Assembly: GCA_023525715.1 (NCBI GenBank)
Contig: CM042016.1
Coordinates: forward strand, 76,314,382 to 76,378,381
Reading direction: 5' to 3'
From: Cichorium intybus
Lineage: Eukaryota > Streptophyta > Magnoliopsida > Asterales > Asteraceae
DNA length: 64,000 bases
Below, piece after piece: positions 13,103 through 26,240 of this stretch; position 1 is the stretch's first letter; each line of letters starts with the position of its first letter. The position numbers and the translations under genes are program-made. Below the pieces are notes generated by a model. That model did not search any database. It was not told the origin of the DNA and saw nothing but the letters and a program-made list of their open reading frames with translations.

Positions 13103-14391
13103 GTGGTAACAGAGCTAGCTTGTTTTCTTGTGATTTGATTATGAACTGCTTGAGATCTGTTCCTGCCTCAAGGTATTTTGCGAAAATACCTTCTTGGAAG
13201 GCATGAAAGTCGACGGCCAGGCTAGGGTTTCCTAACCCTTGCCGCCAAGCCCTATTGGTCCCCTTGCTTGCTTGATTTACTTGCCTTGTATAAATATGTT
13301 GTTATTTTGGTAACTTATTTGATTAATTAAATAACTAGAACCCTTTTGTGAAGGCTTGTGATTTTCGAACCTCATAAGGACCATTATAGAAAATTAATTA
13401 GATTAATTTGGTAATATGTAACCTAGATTTAATTAATTTAATTAATTGATTAATTAAAGGACCAATTAAATCAGTTAAAAAAATTAATTAAAATTTTCAA
13501 AGAATTAGTAATAATTTGCGAAAATTAAGATAAAATTAATTCTAAAATATTTTAATGAGATTAAAATATATCTTATATGTATTTAAAATTAAAAGTTAAT
13601 TTAATATGTATAAGAAAATTGGTTAGTCTACCGCTAGTAAGCCTCACTCACAAAAACTGTCCTAGAAAGAGGGTATAAGGCGACTGACTATAAAATGTTA
13701 GTCTAATGGGTATCTACTCTTACCCACCGCTCTCCTGGCCAGTCGAGTGTCGTTTGCTGAGCGGGTATGATAGAACCGTTAAAGCCTCTTAAAAGTATAA
13801 TGCTATAATTGAAAGTACTAGAACCCTAAAACAAATCCCAATCTAGTTACTTTAGGTTAAAAATGTGAATTGGTGCTAATCCATGAAATTGCACATTGCA
13901 CCTTGTGGAACGTTGGTGGAGCGTGTGTGGTTTACCGGCATGCCAACTGGGGTCCACAATGTGTCGCGATGGGTTTCTTGATTTTGTCATTATTAACGGA
14001 GTGTGTGTGGTTTACCGGCATGTTAATTAGAGATGACAATTGACTTCAAGAGTACCAAGCAATTTGCATGGTTATTCACACCCGGTTTGTGATCCTCGGT
14101 ATCCCAGTCACAAACAGCGGGGCATTCCCGAGATTAAAACATGCTATCGAACAGTTCGGTAAATCTCAAAGAAACTAGGAATTCCATTATAATATGATTA
14201 TGTTTCCGCGGTGGAATTGGCTGAATCGTCATTCGCCTACCTCATAAAATTTGCAGTATCGATTACGGCATCCCTTTTCGGTATTGTAGATTGTTATTGT
14301 AGGATCCTAGCCTTATATTTATTCTTGGGTGAATATAAGGGTTATTATTATTATTATTATATCTAATTAAAACTACCTTCTTCTTGTTCAG
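13103..14391 (+). other. Leader of the inner copia element
   Basis: This untranslated leader of about 1.3 kb runs between the primer site and the gag ATG and is AT-rich. It contains paired copies of a motif with gtgtggtttaccggcatg (about 13924 and 13999). The equivalent leader can be traced in the outer minus-strand copia element (about 21000-22130). Confidence 0.75.
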
Positions 14392-17300
14392 ATGTCTTCT
14401 GACCAATCCGTTCCCCACTCAAATCCCGATAGTGTCACCTCGATACTGTCATTATGCTCAAAGGTGACGTTGGACGGCACCAACTATAATCACTGGATCC
14501 GCAACATCAAAATGGCTCTAAGGTTTGAACATAAAGAGTATGTTCTAGAAACCGAGCTTGTTGATGTGGACACTGAAACCGCTACTCCTGAAGAAATCGC
14601 TGCGTACACTAAACACTCTGATGATGCAACCAAAGTGGCTTGCATCATGATCACTACTATGAACCCTGAACTACAGCGTATCTATGAGGACTATTGGCCT
14701 TACGAGATGCACAAAGAGCTCGCGGAAAGGTTCTGTAAGCAAGAACGCATCGAAAGGCGTGAGGTTGTAAAAGCGCTCACTAACAGCAAGCCCAAGGAGG
14801 GCGAGTCAATCTGTGCGCATGTGCAGAGGATGCATGGTTACGTGGAAAGGCTTAGAAAGTTGGAAATGCCGGTTCATGAGGATTTAGCAGTTGACATAGT
14901 GCTAAACTCATTGCCCAGTTCTTATGACCAGTTCACACTGGCATATCATTTGAACAACAACCAGGCAAATCTAGCTGAGTTACACCGCATGCTTCGTATG
15001 GCTGAGGACGGGATGAAGGGAAAAGCTGTGCTCCCTGTCAACCCGCCTGTCCTAGCTATTGGCTCCGGAAAGGGAAAGAAACAAGAAGACCCTCCTAAGC
15101 AAAACTGGAGGGAAAAGACTCACGTCGGGTCATCTAGCGGTGCCCCGAAAGGTAAGTCTTCCGGAATTCCTCATATTCGTAACCCCAAACAGGCCGACTG
15201 CTTTTACTACAAGCAAAAGGGTCATTGAAAGAGGAGTTGCCCTTCGTATCTGGAGGACATCAAGGACGGTAAAGTGAAACCGTCACAGCCAGGTATGTAT
15301 TCTATATCTAATAACTCATCTTTTTCCCGTTCATGGGTCCTTGATACATGATGTGGTTTTCATATCTGTTCTGATTTGCAGGGCCTAGAGGAAAGTAGGG
15401 AACTGGAGCATGGCAGACTGAACCTGGTCATGGGCAATAGGCGAACGTCACCTGTTACCAAGATCGGTGTTTATGGACTGATGCTAAGCAGTGGAGTTAG
15501 ATTAGATTTACATAATTGTTGCTATGCGCCTGATATGGCAAAGAACATAATTTCTTTTCATGCACTATTTAGACAAGGCTTTTATTATGAGTTTAATAAA
15601 TTGAATGGTTCAATTTCAGTTTTCAAAAATGATGTTTTTATATTTAATGCTATGCCTTGTGATGGTGTTTATGAATCTATTATGTGTGTTGACAATTATG
15701 GTAAAAATGTTTTAACTATTGATGCTTCAAGCGGTTTAGAAAAGGCGTGTATGTGGCATTGTCGCCTTGGTCATATAAACAAGAAACGCATCGCCCAACT
15801 CCAAAAGGATGGAGTGTTGTAATCATTCGACCTCGGGTCCGATGATGTATGCGAATCTTGCTTACTTGGCAAGATGACAAAATCACCATTCAAAGGTTCC
15901 TTTGAAAGAGGTGAAGGTCTGTTGGATATCATACACACAGATGTGTGTGGTCTCTTCAGAACAACCACTAAAGATTGCACGTGGTTCTATGTGACTTTTA
16001 CCGAAGATTTTAGTAGATATGGGTATGTCTACTTCATCAAGAATAAGTCGGATACCTTTGAAAAGTTCAAAGAGTTTAAGAATGAAGCGGAAAATCAATT
16101 GGGCAGAAAGATAAAGATGCTTAGATCCGACAGAGGCGGTGAGTATCTTAGTATCGAGTTTATATCTCAAGGAATGTGGAATTGTTTCACAGTTGTCGCC
16201 TCCAAGAACACCCCAGCTGAATGGTGTTGCAGAGAGACGAAACCGAACCCTATTGGACATGGTTCGTTCCATGATGAGTCGAGCCTCACTTCCAATCCAT
16301 TTCTGGGGGTATGCCTTAGAGACTGCCGCCCATATCCTAAACCTTGTCCCAACCAAGAAGGTTGCGAAAACACCGCACGAGATGTGGACGGGGAAAGTTC
16401 CCTCGTTGGCACACATCAAAGTCTGGGGCTGTGAAGCATTCGTGAGACGAGATACTTCAGATAAGCTCGCAGAAAGAAGTGAGAGGTGTTACTTCATCGG
16501 ATACCCCAAACAGTCTTTTGGATACTTGTTCTACAGACCGAGCGAGGACGTGGTATTTGTAGCAAGACAGGGATTCTTTCGAGAGAGAGAACTCATATCC
16601 AAAGAGGAAAGTGGGAGTACAATCGATCTCGAAGAAATTCAGGAGACGCCCGATGAAACAACCTTAGAAGAAACTAGCAACCAACATGAGGAAGAGGTTC
16701 CTGTTGGACCTACTGATATTTCATTACCCCTTAGGCATTCAGGTAGAGTTAGCATGCCGCCCGAGTTCTATGGTTTCCATATTACTTCGGACGGAGACAC
16801 GTTAGTCAGTAATCGTACATTGACTAATTTGGATGAGCCAGCTAACTACCGTGAAGCAGTGGCAGGCTCGGAGTCTACAAAATGGAAAGAGGCAATGGAC
16901 AGCGAGATAAAGTCCATGTATGACAATCATGTTTGGAACTTGGTTGACAATGTACCGGGTCGAAAGACAGTCGGATGCAAGTGGATCTTCAAAAAGAAGA
17001 CCGACATGGATGGAAAAGTGCATACTTATAAAGCTCGGCTGGTTGCGAAGGATTCACTCAAACCCCGGGGGTTGACTATGATGAAACCTTCTCACCAGTA
17101 GCCGAGATTAAGTCAATCAGGATAATGCTTGCCATAACTGCGTTTCATGATTATGAAATCTGGCAGATGGATGTCAAAACCGCTTTCCTTAACGGGCAAA
17201 CTGACTGAAGATGTTTACATGAGTCAGCCAGAAGGTTTTGTAGACACAAAGCACCCTGATAAAGTATGTAAGCTTGAAAGATCAATCTACGAGTTGAAGC

Positions 17301-18418
17301 AAGCATCTCGCAGTTGGAATCTTTGCTTCCATGAGAAAGTCAAAGAATTTGGTTTCTCTAGGAGTGAAGATGAGTCCTGTGTATATGTCAAGGCTAGTGG
17401 GAGTATAGTCACTTTCCTAGTGCTGTATGTTGATGACATACTGCTCATGGGAAACGACATTCCGACCTTGCAGAATGTTAAGGCTTGGCTCGGGAAGTGT
17501 TTCGCCATGAAAGACCTAGGGGAAGCTGCTTATATTCTCGGGATAAGAATACTTAGAGATAGAAAGGGAAAATTGATAGGTCTAAGCCAGTGTACATATT
17601 TGGAAAAGGTGTTAAAGAGGTTTAACATGGAAAATTCCAAAAGGGGAGAGCTACCAATCCTAAGTGGTGTTAAATTGAGTAAGACTCAAAGTCCGAGTAC
17701 CGATGAGGAAATAGCTGAAATGAGTCGGGTACCTTATGCTTCGGCAGTAGGGTCGATCATGTATGCTATGACATGTACTCGTCCCGACGTATCCTATGCA
17801 CTGAGCATGGTTAGTCGGTTCCAGGGTAATCCTGGAAAAGCACATTGGATTGCAGTCAAGAACATACTCAAGTATCTACGAAGGACAAAGAATATGGTAT
17901 TAGTCCTTGGTGGCAGTGATGAGTTAAAAGTGAGTGGATATACAGATGCTAGTTTCCAGACAAATAGGGACAGTGGACGGTCCCAGTCAGGCTGGGTATT
18001 TCTTTTGAACGGTGGAGCGGTCACTTGGAAAAGTTCCAAGCAGGAAACGGTGGCTGATTCAACGTGCGAATCAGAGTACATCGCAGCGAGTGAAGCGTCT
18101 AAGGAGGCGGCTTGGCTAAAGAATTTCATCGGGGACCTTGGAGTTGTCCCGAGCATTCAGGAGCCGGTGGAACTTTTCTGCGATAATGAAGGAGCGGTCG
18201 CCTTGGCAAAGGAACCGCGAGACCATGGAAAGTCCAGGCATATCGAAAGAAAGTACCACTACATTTGACATCAAGTAGAAGAAGGGCAGTTACTGGTTAA
18301 GCGGGTATCATCCGAGGACAATCCTGCAGATCCTTTGACTAAGGCTCTGAACAGGATCAAGCACAATCAGCATGCTCAGAGCATTGGATTGAAGGATGAT
18401 ATTAGTTTTAGTAATTAG
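14392..18418 (+). pseudogene. Copia gag-pol polyprotein, inactivated
   Basis: The domain order is gag, protease, integrase, reverse transcriptase, RNase H, which defines Ty1/copia. Gag starts at the ATG at 14392 (LDGTNYNHWIRNIKMALRF near the N-terminus). The zinc knuckle is damaged: its second Cys reads Tyr, and a TGA (15226-15228) sits inside it. The protease site reads D-T then TGA (15349-15351). Integrase shows the HHCC region (WHCRLGHI, CESCLLGK) and catalytic parts (IHTDVCG, LRSDRGGEY, NGVAERRNRTLL). Reverse transcriptase has YVDDILLMG, and RNase H has SGYTDASFQTN. Further lesions are a TAA at 15820-15822, frameshifts near 16165, 17051 and 17201, and a TGA at 18266-18268. The final stop is 18416-18418. 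It cannot make a full polyprotein. I cannot assign the copia lineage. Confidence 0.92.
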
Positions 18419-19206
18419 ATAGATTAGAAACTTGTAACAGTATAAATGTAATTGACTTGGTGATTTTATAATAGAGATTTATAAATGAGTATTGTTACTG
18501 CCTTTGTCAATTGTTTATTTCTGTGTTTCTATATTTGCATGTTTAAACTTCCTTAATAATTAGATTATTTAAAACTCCACAGTCGATCATACTGTTAGGA
18601 AGTAAGTATGAACTAAGACTGTCTAAAGAGTTAGACATTGCAGTAAGACTGTTGCACGTTCATGAGTACTTAGAAAATAGAGATTTGAGGATTGGATAAA
18701 CCCGCGCTTAAAAGATTGCTTCATGGATTATATCACGAGCAATGTTAAGACGATAATATCCGGTGATCTTTAAGTGGAGAGATATGATCTGTTATTTGCG
18801 ATACAAGTGCTTATTGACAATACGAAATCACACCAGTAACTCGGTGCTATAAAACGCATTGTTGTATGTATTTAGACCCGCAAAAGTTATGGACATACGA
18901 GTCGAAACTTATCCGTCCCATGACCCGATGGGAAACATATATCTGTAGGCCTCTCGATGATTTAGAAGTTGACTGAAAGTGTTGGCCAACCGGGACTAAA
19001 TTGATGTGTTCAATTAGTAGTCTTTAAAGTCATATGAAAATAAGAAATCGAGAAACAGAGTGTCAGACCAAGATTGATGTTAGTCCATGTCTTGAGTCTG
19101 AAAATATCCTGTTGGACGGAGGATCATCAGATCACTTATCTTTGGACAGAACTGACTGGGTCAGAGTTCAGAAAATTAAAGTCATAGACTTATCCAAGTG
19201 GGAGAC
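18419..19206 (+). other. 3' untranslated region and polypurine tract of the inner copia element
   Basis: This non-coding stretch lies between the pol stop and the 3' LTR and ends in the polypurine tract aagtgggagac. The open frame at 19034-19225 runs into the LTR and is not a gene. Confidence 0.75.
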
Positions 19207-19975
19207 TGTTGGATTAGGTGTCTAAGGCATGACTTATAATTGTATTTATCTTATGAATAAAAGCAAAGTCCATTTGGGTTGCCCTCATAGCTGGGGAATA
19301 GATGTACAGTTCAGTAGAGAGAAAGATTGGTTTATTAAGGGTTTAATAAATCAATGGCATATATATAGATGACTTATTAATATATTTAAGTGTTAATATA
19401 TTAATTAGAATCTATATTAATTAATTAATATTTAATCTAGAATTAATTGGATTTAATTTAGTGATTAAATTAATTAATTAAAGTGCAGGGGCTGACTTGT
19501 AATTATTCAATAGTTGAATAACTGGCAAGAGATAAGCCAGGGGCCAAAAGTGGCGCCACCCTGGAGGGATCTCTAGGGTTTGGCAAAAACCCTTCTAGGG
19601 TTTTAGAAGCCTGGTCCAAGTGACTTACAGGCTTGCCCACTTGGGAGGCTCCTTAGGGTTTCAGGTGTAGCCTGTGGAGGCTATAAAAGGAACCCCCTGG
19701 GCACTCCATATTCACGCCATCTCTCTCTCTTCTTTACTCTGCTGGATTGTCTTCCCCTTGCTTGGGTGTGACTTGCATTTGAGGCAGGATACTTTTGCTG
19801 CTGCTTGAAAGGATCATAAGATCAAAGGTTGGTTTTTCTAATTGTTCTTTAGAATTGAATTGTTTGCTTCAGGTTCTTAGTTCTAATCTTCATAGAATAA
19901 AACATAGATCTTTATTAGGGTTGCATGTGAACCTTAGGAATATTTTGTGTTCATTGATTGCGTAGAAACCCTTCA
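19207..19975 (+). repeat. 3' LTR of the inner copia element
   Basis: This 769-bp LTR is near-identical to 12335-13102 and ends CCTTCA before the imperfect duplication AAAAC. Confidence 0.92.
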
Positions 19976-22130
19976 AAAACTGCATGAGCTTCAGATCCAA
20001 TCCGAATACGCTCCTATGCAACAACATCCCGCATCCTACAGAGTCCATGCATACAGAGTAAATGTGAGAAACACATCTTGTATCAGGGAATTTAGGATCA
20101 GGAGTTCTGAGTTTTAAGATATTCCTGAGTTGCCAAACCGTTCGGTTTCCGAGCATTTTTCCAATCTTTCTATGACTGTGTCCCACCTTGTGGATTCCCA
20201 GTTTGAGACATCGAAGAACCAGTCCAAACGATATGTATCATTTCTTGATGTGCCTTATTACTGGACTCAATCCTAAAGCAGTCGAATCAATGGAACTATG
20301 CTTATCCATGAACGACTCATATAGAGTCAACATTGAATGCATTCCCATGATAGTCTTACCCTGGTTTCCCTTTCTGTACATCTGGATGAACAAATCAGCG
20401 AGTCGAGCTAATGCTTAACTCCCGATCAAAAGGGGTGACCAATTTTATACAGTTTGCCTATGTATCTCCTAATCTCGAGAACATGCAAACGGGTGCTACT
20501 TCCTTCTAGCTTGCATACTTCAAATTCCTAGTTCATTCCTTTTCAACCGGTTCTCGGAACCTTTCCTCAACCAGCTGTGCTAACTCATCTGACTTCAGGA
20601 ATTCTAAATCCCTGTGGAACTCGGGGTCAATGATCAATAGCATGAGGCAATGAACTTCCTTTGACTCAATAGTCAAGGGGTCATGCTCATCACAAGCTAC
20701 GGTGTGATGCCATGCTTTGGTAGAACAAGGAGCGGACACTTAATCAAATATGGTATGCCAGCAAAACTAACAACCATTCTCTATTTGTGAAGCCATACCA
20801 CATAGTTCAGGCCAATCAGCCTTACCATATTTAACAGGTGCTTTCTGAAACTCTCAGAAATCGGTGAAGGAGGATAAGGAGGAGAAAGACACTTTCTTTA
20901 GACATCTATAAAATTTGAACTTATTAGTTTAATTTTAATGCTTCTTAAACGATTACCCAATTATATTATTTAACAAGGCTAGGACCCAAAATACCCCAAC
21001 TATGCTGTGAAGAGGGATGTCGTAATCACAACACAGTAGTCATTAAGGTAGATATACATTTATCAATTTCAGTCTTATGAAATTCCTAGATCTGTGAGAT
21101 TCATTGAACTGTTCAATGGCATGTTTAATCTCGGATATGCTCTACTGTTTGTGACTGGGATGCCGAGGATCACAAACTAGATGTGAATAACCATGCAAAT
21201 TAGTTTGGTAACCTCAATGTCATTTATGATCTCTGATGTGCAGGTTAACCACACACGCTCCATCAACAATGATAAATCATGAGAAACCCATTACCACTCT
21301 TTATTAGCCCCTATTAGTGTGCCGGTTAACGACACAGGCTCCACTAATGTCTCATAAAGTGTAATGTGCAATTTTATCGATTAGCATCTTTTCACATTTT
21401 TCCTAAAGTAACTAGATTTGGGATTATATAAAGTTGTTCTAATACTTTGATTAATAACATTATACTTTTAATGAAATTAAGCTGTCCTATCGAACCTGTT
21501 CGGCTAACGACCCTCCACTGATCAAGAGAGCGATGGGTGAGAGTGGACACCCATTACACCGCCATTGTATAGACAGTTTCTTTATACCCTCCTTATAGAT
21601 CAGCTTCGTGAATGAGGCCTACTATTGATTTGACTGACCAATTATCTTATACATATAATATTAACTTTTAATAATAATATATATAAGATGTATTATAAAC
21701 TCTTTAAAATATTATTGGTTTAATCTTTTAAGTTTTCAAAATTAACTATTAATTTTAAAATTAAATTTAAACCTTTAAATGATTTAATTTATCTTTTAAT
21801 TAAACAATTAATTAAATTAATTAAATCCAGATAGACATCACAAATTAATCAAATTAATTTAATCCTATCTTAAACCCCTAAATCTCGAAAATAACAATTA
21901 AGTGGGTTTAAGGTTTCCATTTATTAAATAATCACAATTACCAAAAATAGAAAAACCTTCCAAAACCCTAGCACAAAATCGCAGACAAGGGGGAGGAGGC
22001 TAGGGTTTCAAAAACCCTAACCCTAATTTCGATTAGGCCTCTTTTAGGGTTTAGTTTCTATCAACCCTAAATATAAGCATAACAATTATAGCAATTCAAT
22101 TAGAAAACAACCAAAAAGCTCTAATACCAC
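19976..22130 (-). pseudogene. Leader and gag remnant of the minus-strand copia element
   Basis: Reading on the minus strand from 22130, there is a primer site and then a leader homologous to that of the inner element. Near 20740-20200 follows a much-interrupted gag-like trace (EFHRDLEFL, then EGSTRLHVLEIRRYIGKLY). Stops are frequent. No zinc knuckle or protease is clearly preserved. The gag reading is by similarity of pattern to the inner element and is tentative. Confidence 0.5.
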
Positions 22131-22905
22131 TGAAATGATTTCTGCAAATCTATGAACTAAAATCCTAAGTTCACATGCAACCTAGATTGGATCTATGTTT
22201 TCTAACTTTGACCATATAATAAAATCCCTAAAGACCAAACAAAAATTACCAAAAGAAATAAAGAATAAAAACTAACCTTTTGATCCTTAGCTCTCTTGAA
22301 AGCAAGCACCACAAATGTCGTGCCTCTAATGGCTCACACCCAGAACCAAACAAGTAAGAAAACAAGAGAGGAGAAGGGTAGAAACCCTTAGAATTTCGTG
22401 GCTTATGAGGGGTGGAGGAGGCCTTTATTTATAGCCTCCATGTGATAAGCAATAAGGAGTATAACTGCCTTATTTAAGATCCTGATATGATAAGACTTTT
22501 CTCATATAAGTGAATCTACTTATCACTGCCATAAATTATGCCAATACCCATTAAGGAATGCGAAACCCTAAGCCCTTAGGCTCCAATTTCGTCCAATCCC
22601 ATATGGGCAACGCTAATTGTCTATTGCTCAACTATTGAACAATTACAATTCAGCCCCTGTACTTTTAATTAATCTAATTAATCCCAAAATTAATTCCAAT
22701 TAATTTCTGATCAATTATTAATTAAATAGTATGATTCTAATTAATATATTATTCTCATAATATATTAACAAATCATATTTCTCTCTCTCTCTCTTTAAGT
22801 TATCTTGTCCTCTGCTAGGTTTTGAGGGCAACCCAAAAGGACTGTGCTGCCATCAATCAAGTATATTCCTAAATTATAGTCATGGCTTAGACACCTAATC
22901 CAACA
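22131..22905 (-). repeat. 5' LTR of the minus-strand copia element
   Basis: This 775-bp LTR pairs with 9590-10355. It is followed on the plus side by the perfect duplication AAGAT. Confidence 0.88.
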
Positions 22906-25074
22906 AAGATTTCATGTTTGGGATGATGGAACATGACATGATAAATTTTGAAGCTTAATGTCAAGGTTTGGCGGCTTAAAGTGTCATGGTTGAGAACATA
23001 GAAGATATAAGCAAGACAAGGATATTATGCCTTGTTTTATGCGATATAGGAATCGCGACATGATAAGTAAGTTGGTTACTATTTTAGTGTATAGAATAAA
23101 AGGCAAATTTCCCAAGCTAGTGTACAAAAGAATGGACATTAAAGTGGGCTTGGAAGTGTCACGACGCATCTATGTGGAGATCACGACACCATGCTTGAGC
23201 ACAGGTCGGTGTTCGAAAAGATTCGACAGGGACGAGATATTAAAAAGAAGAAAAGGCTCGATTCTTAAGTGGATGCGATACGACAATCGGAAGATAGTGA
23301 CATGTTGGCTATACCGAGTTATATCTTTGTGTGTGATGATTCGTGAAGCTTCTTGATTGTTCTTAAGGGACTTTTCATTGCCCAAAGCTAGATTCAGGAT
23401 GAAGTCGATGCATTAACATGGCTAGAGAATGAAGGTATGACATGTCTACTCAATAGTTAATGATAGTAGTTTGGAATGCAACTTGTTAAATCACAACTTA
23501 CAAAGAGCAATGTAATTATATATGGAGAAATAAGATCATCATGATTGTTGTGCGAGATTTAGACCATGAAGGATGATAATTAGGAAGGTATTTCGAGGAT
23601 TCTAATGATATTAGTGTTTCCTCGTCATGAGATGATTATCACAAAGGTGATATTTGATTGGAAAGTTAATTGATTTAAATGACATGGTAGTCTCATGTCA
23701 TCACATATGGAGATAGTAAAGAATTAATGGTGATTGACATTTTATTTGTGTCAAAAGGTTATGATGAAATTATGGAAGGTATAGAAAGATGAAGCGAGAT
23801 AGATTATTGACATGTATAGTCATGTAAAGAATTAGACCTTAAACGAAAATGCCATTCATTTTCGTTTAATGGGTAGATGAGTAGACTGTGGATGCTTAGC
23901 CATATGAACGATCATATGGATGAAGTAGCGCATGTTCAAGTCCAAGGACTTGATGAATGGAATGAAACGGAAGATCAGGAGCTGATGAAAGACATAATAT
24001 GATAATCTAAAGGATACATGTCATCAATGGGATGCCGACGCAAGGAATTGGATCCTATTGTGGAAGTAGATTTTCGTATGAACCCTACAGGTATTGTATG
24101 TTTAGTGGTCGATTCAATTGGAATCGTTGATTAGGAATTGACTGTCTACTATTTTCGACTCTAGAAAACTGAAATGTCCAAGAAAGTTCTCAATCATCAT
24201 GGATGCATCTAGAAGATGGAAGCTTGTTCGTCGATGTTGAGAGAGTTAAGTAGCTACAAATCTATAAATTATGAAGGATGATAAAAAAAACTTTAAAGTC
24301 AAAGATTGATACAAGAGTCATGGATAGTGACTAAAGTACTGATATACGTGTAATGATAAGAAATAGATGATTCTCTAATCATCTATTGTAACATTACCAC
24401 GGTAATGCAAAAAACAGGTGGACCAATTGGAATGGTCAAGGGAATTTGGAACATGAGAAAATCCAAAGACTAAATAGCCAATGATGGAAACATCTAAAAG
24501 GTAAGTGATCAGAATGAGCCGATTTTGTGAAAGAGTGATTTTAGAGTTAATGCCAATCAGCTAGAAAAGAAAATACAAAGGAAGGAAAGGTGCATGGAAA
24601 TGTAGCCTAATGGTTGTCGGCTAAGTAGAAATGACAACGTAGAATACTACTTTGAGTAAGTGGTCAAGATTTGATTATATGAGTATGAGTATGCTCCATC
24701 TTTGAAAGAAGCAATTCTATAAAAGAAACAAATCTTGCACGGGTGCAAGGGACAAGAAGGAAGAGAATATAACATATGTTGACTTTTGGAAAAGTCAAAC
24801 TGAGTATGGCATATAAAGGAAGGAATCGTTAAGGATTTTAGTGGAAAAACATTTTAGTGACACTGAGTCAATTGAATGAAACATGAGAAATGAAAGTGAA
24901 TAATGTCAAGGGATGACCACTAAAGGTACTTTACAAAGCAATGAAAACTTCAAGTAAGAATTTCATCAAGGACTGAGTAAGCAGTTCTCATTCATATGAG
25001 ATTAGGTAATTGCAAGTGAATTCCATTATTATATTAGTGATTCCGAGGATGGAATCCGTTTAAGAGGTAGATAT
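22906..25074 (+). other. Internal 3' region of the giant-LTR element
   Basis: About 2.2 kb of AT-rich DNA has stops in all frames. The longest frames (22984-23169 minus, 23027-23356 plus) carry no recognisable motif. The last bases before 25075 (tttaagaggtagat) look like a worn polypurine tract. Confidence 0.6.
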
Positions 25075-25921
25075 TAAAACATCCAAAAATTTGGATGTTA
25101 AGAAAATAAGAGAGTGGAAATAATTTTAGAATTTCAATAAAATATAAGAATATTAAAATGGTTAACAAGGGCGAAATTGTCATTTCACATGACCAACAAT
25201 GGAAATAAAAATTAGGAATAAATATTACATGCAATTATATAAGTTTTATGTAATCATGACACAAATGTATAAGGCCTAAGCGTAAAGACGAAAAAGAATG
25301 TGAAGATATATAAATTTCACAAAAAATGATGAATATCATCAACTTCAGGGCCGTAAAACCCTATCCTAGAAGCAAGATACGAAAAAGGGCGAATGGAAAA
25401 ACGGTAAAGGACAAGAAAATGAAAGAATTGCAAAAAGAATCAATGGAAATGGAGTTTGTATGAAGAAGTTACAAGCTTGCAAAGTTGGACAAGAAGTCAA
25501 TAATGTGTTGATCGGAAAAACGACAATCCGAAGGTCCATATTTGCAGCCGATAAGTCGAAATCCATGAGATTTTAGAGAAAACTCAATACATGAAAGTTG
25601 TCGGGGACATGACCATCTTTTTAACGACATAGAGAACTCGAGAAACGGAAATCATATGACGAAGTTATGTCCAAGTGAAAATCACGAAAAATTATGGATA
25701 AAACCTGAAGATTTTTTCTAAAGAAAGAATTTAAGAGGATTTTGGTCATTTGCCCAAAATCCACCCAAATCAAAATCAGGTTAAATCTATGGTCCCGTTT
25801 TATTTCTCTGTGGACTAATCCTCACGTAGAAACGCAAAAATCAAGAACATGGAAGCAAACAAAAACACACGTCGAAATAGTGTGTTCGTGAAAATCAATT
25901 ACGAGAGAGAGAGAGAGAGAA

Positions 25922-26010
<89 letters not shown>

Positions 26011-26208
26011 GAGCGGGAAGGAAGAATCGGGAAAGAAATCAGATCATATCCCACACACACACAGTCGATCTGTGTGTGTGTCGTCTAGTCTGTGCGTAAG
26101 ACTAAGTATGGAAGGAGAAGCACAGACTCGACTGTGTGCGTGATCGAGAAATTCGGCAAGGGGAAGGACGAATCGAGCAGCAGCAACAGTTGGGGAAAAG
26201 AGAGAGAT

Positions 26209-26240
<32 letters not shown>

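Larger units (their letters stand above)
12330..19980 (+). mobile_element. Ty1/copia retrotransposon, plus orientation, decayed gag-pol
   Basis: The element lies at 12335-19975, with LTRs 12335-13102 and 19207-19975 starting TGTTGGATTAGG and ending ACCCTTCA. The primer site GTGGTAACAGAGC starts at 13103. The polypurine tract aagtgggagac precedes the 3' LTR. The flanking 5-mers are AAAAT and AAAAC, an imperfect duplication with one mismatch. The flanks join as continuous sequence of the surrounding minus-strand copia element. The LTR start is shared with that outer element, so both belong to one family. Confidence 0.9.
9585..22910 (-). mobile_element. Ty1/copia-family element, minus orientation, pol lost
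   Basis: The element lies at 9590-22905 with a perfect 5-bp TSD AAGAT (9585-9589, 22906-22910). Read on the minus strand, the 5' LTR is 22131-22905 and the 3' LTR is 9590-10355. The LTRs start TGTTGGATTA on the minus strand. The primer site GTGGTATTAGAGC follows the 5' LTR, and a polypurine tract (ctaagtgggagat, minus) precedes the 3' LTR. Its own internal DNA (10356-12334 and 19976-22130) has a long leader related to that of the inner copia element and a decayed gag-like trace near 20200-20740. No pol motif is present. It is interrupted by the plus-strand copia element at 12335-19975. Confidence 0.88.

Noticed and set aside
15883..16419. Long minus-strand open frame opposite copia integrase
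   Set aside because: It is the shadow of the plus-strand integrase coding sequence, which carries all the recognisable motifs.
25849..26088. Open frame across the (GA)n and (TA)n runs, plus the similar frame across the (AT)n run at 62976-63194
   Set aside because: It encodes only dinucleotide-derived repeats, lies in an LTR or intergenic microsatellite, and has no start context or domain.
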